A stretch of 6,336 nt of DNA from contig JAFZUD010000119.1 in assembly GCA_017618495.1 (NCBI GenBank), positions 1 to 6,336 on the forward strand, written 5' to 3'. The notes under the pieces were generated by a model. That model searched no databases, was not told the origin of the DNA, and saw only the letters and a program-made list of their open reading frames with translations. The position numbers and the translations under genes are program-made. How positions within the stretch are numbered: the stretch's first letter is position 1; the number at the start of each line of letters is the position of its first letter. This DNA comes from Bacilli bacterium (GTDB taxonomy: Bacteria; Bacillota_I; Bacilli_A; RFN20; CAG-826). This document shows, piece after piece, positions 6,107-6,336 of the stretch.

Positions 6107-6124
6107 ATCACCCTTAAGGGTGAT
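6107..6124 (+). promoter_or_regulatory. Perfect 18-base palindrome in the lipoprotein leader
   Basis: ATCACCCTTAAGGGTGAT is perfectly self-complementary. It lies between the -10 element and the ribosome site and ends six bases before AAGGAG (6131-6136). As DNA it has the size and symmetry of an operator for a dimeric repressor. As RNA it would form a 7-bp hairpin with a UUAA loop. There is no U-tract after it, so it is not a terminator. Confidence 0.55.
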
Positions 6125-6141
6125 GTCAAAAAGGAGAAAAC

Positions 6142-6336
6142 ATGAAACTCAATAAGAAGATTCTTGTCCTCTCTGCCCTTCTTTGCATGGGTCTTGGCGG
6201 ATGCGTCGGCCCAGCGAGTGGCGGCAGTGGAACAAGCGAAGAATCTATCGCCCCTTGGAGCGACCCAGGAACCGCTGACTTCACCAATCTCACCGAATTC
6301 GAAGAGCCTCTCGACGTGAGAACCGAAGATCAGAAA
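6142..6336 (+). CDS. Lipoprotein, N-terminal part (3' truncated)
   Basis: Sixty-five codons run open to the window edge. The start has AAGGAG five bases upstream. The product begins with a lipoprotein signal: positively charged MKLNKK, a hydrophobic stretch, and the lipobox LGGC with the acylated cysteine at residue 21. A Gly/Ser-rich spacer and then acidic, undiagnostic sequence follow. It should be exported and lipid-anchored on the outer face of the membrane. Solute-binding proteins of sugar transporters often start like this, but the visible part has no family motif, so no function is assigned. It has its own promoter region and is separated from the GH3 operon by a strong terminator. Confidence 0.85.
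   Translation, partial: MKLNKKILVLSALLCMGLGGCVGPASGGSGTSEESIAPWSDPGTADFTNLTEFEEPLDVRTEDQK

Noticed and set aside
1..6336. Mobile elements, CRISPR arrays, tRNA or rRNA genes
   Set aside because: I saw no transposase motifs, flanking terminal repeats, regularly spaced repeats, or tRNA or rRNA signatures on either strand.

Overview
The window looks like part of the chromosome of a Gram-positive-type, host- or plant-fibre-associated bacterium, most plausibly an anaerobic gut member of the Bacillota (Bacilli or Erysipelotrichia-like). The evidence is a lipoprotein signal with a classical lipobox, AAGGAGG-type ribosome sites, a cre-like operator, TAA at every stop codon seen, TGG for tryptophan, and a strong taste for CCA as the proline codon. 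Coding DNA is near 55% GC in the lines I counted, whereas the long intergenic region is only about 30% GC. The taxonomic guess is inference; no rRNA or other marker gene is present.

Layout: the last 22 codons of an unidentified + strand gene (1-69) end at a hairpin terminator that lies between convergent genes. An AraC-family regulator (117-1073) runs on the minus strand. A 438-base AT-rich divergent control region (1074-1511) follows; it holds several copies of a degenerate 19-base motif, and one copy sits directly against a promoter whose -35 is overlapped by a cre-like site (1512-1540). The + strand operon then begins: a 998-residue membrane-anchored family 3 glycoside hydrolase with inverted domain order (1587-4583), overlapping by one base a 461-residue protein with about five membrane helices and a large extracytoplasmic C-terminal part that I do not recognise (4583-5968). 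A strong terminator (5989-6017) closes the operon. A new transcription unit follows, with a -10 element, a perfect 18-base palindrome in its leader and the first 65 codons of a lipoprotein (6142 to the window end).

How the parts may work together (inference): a sugar-sensing AraC protein and a carbon-catabolite or LacI-type repressor would jointly control a two-gene unit. Its enzyme is held on the outer face of the membrane and would release monosaccharides from oligosaccharides there, and the co-translated membrane protein would act beside it. The most interesting items are this pairing of an inverted GH3 with an unrecognised membrane partner, and the repeated candidate AraC sites between regulator and operon.
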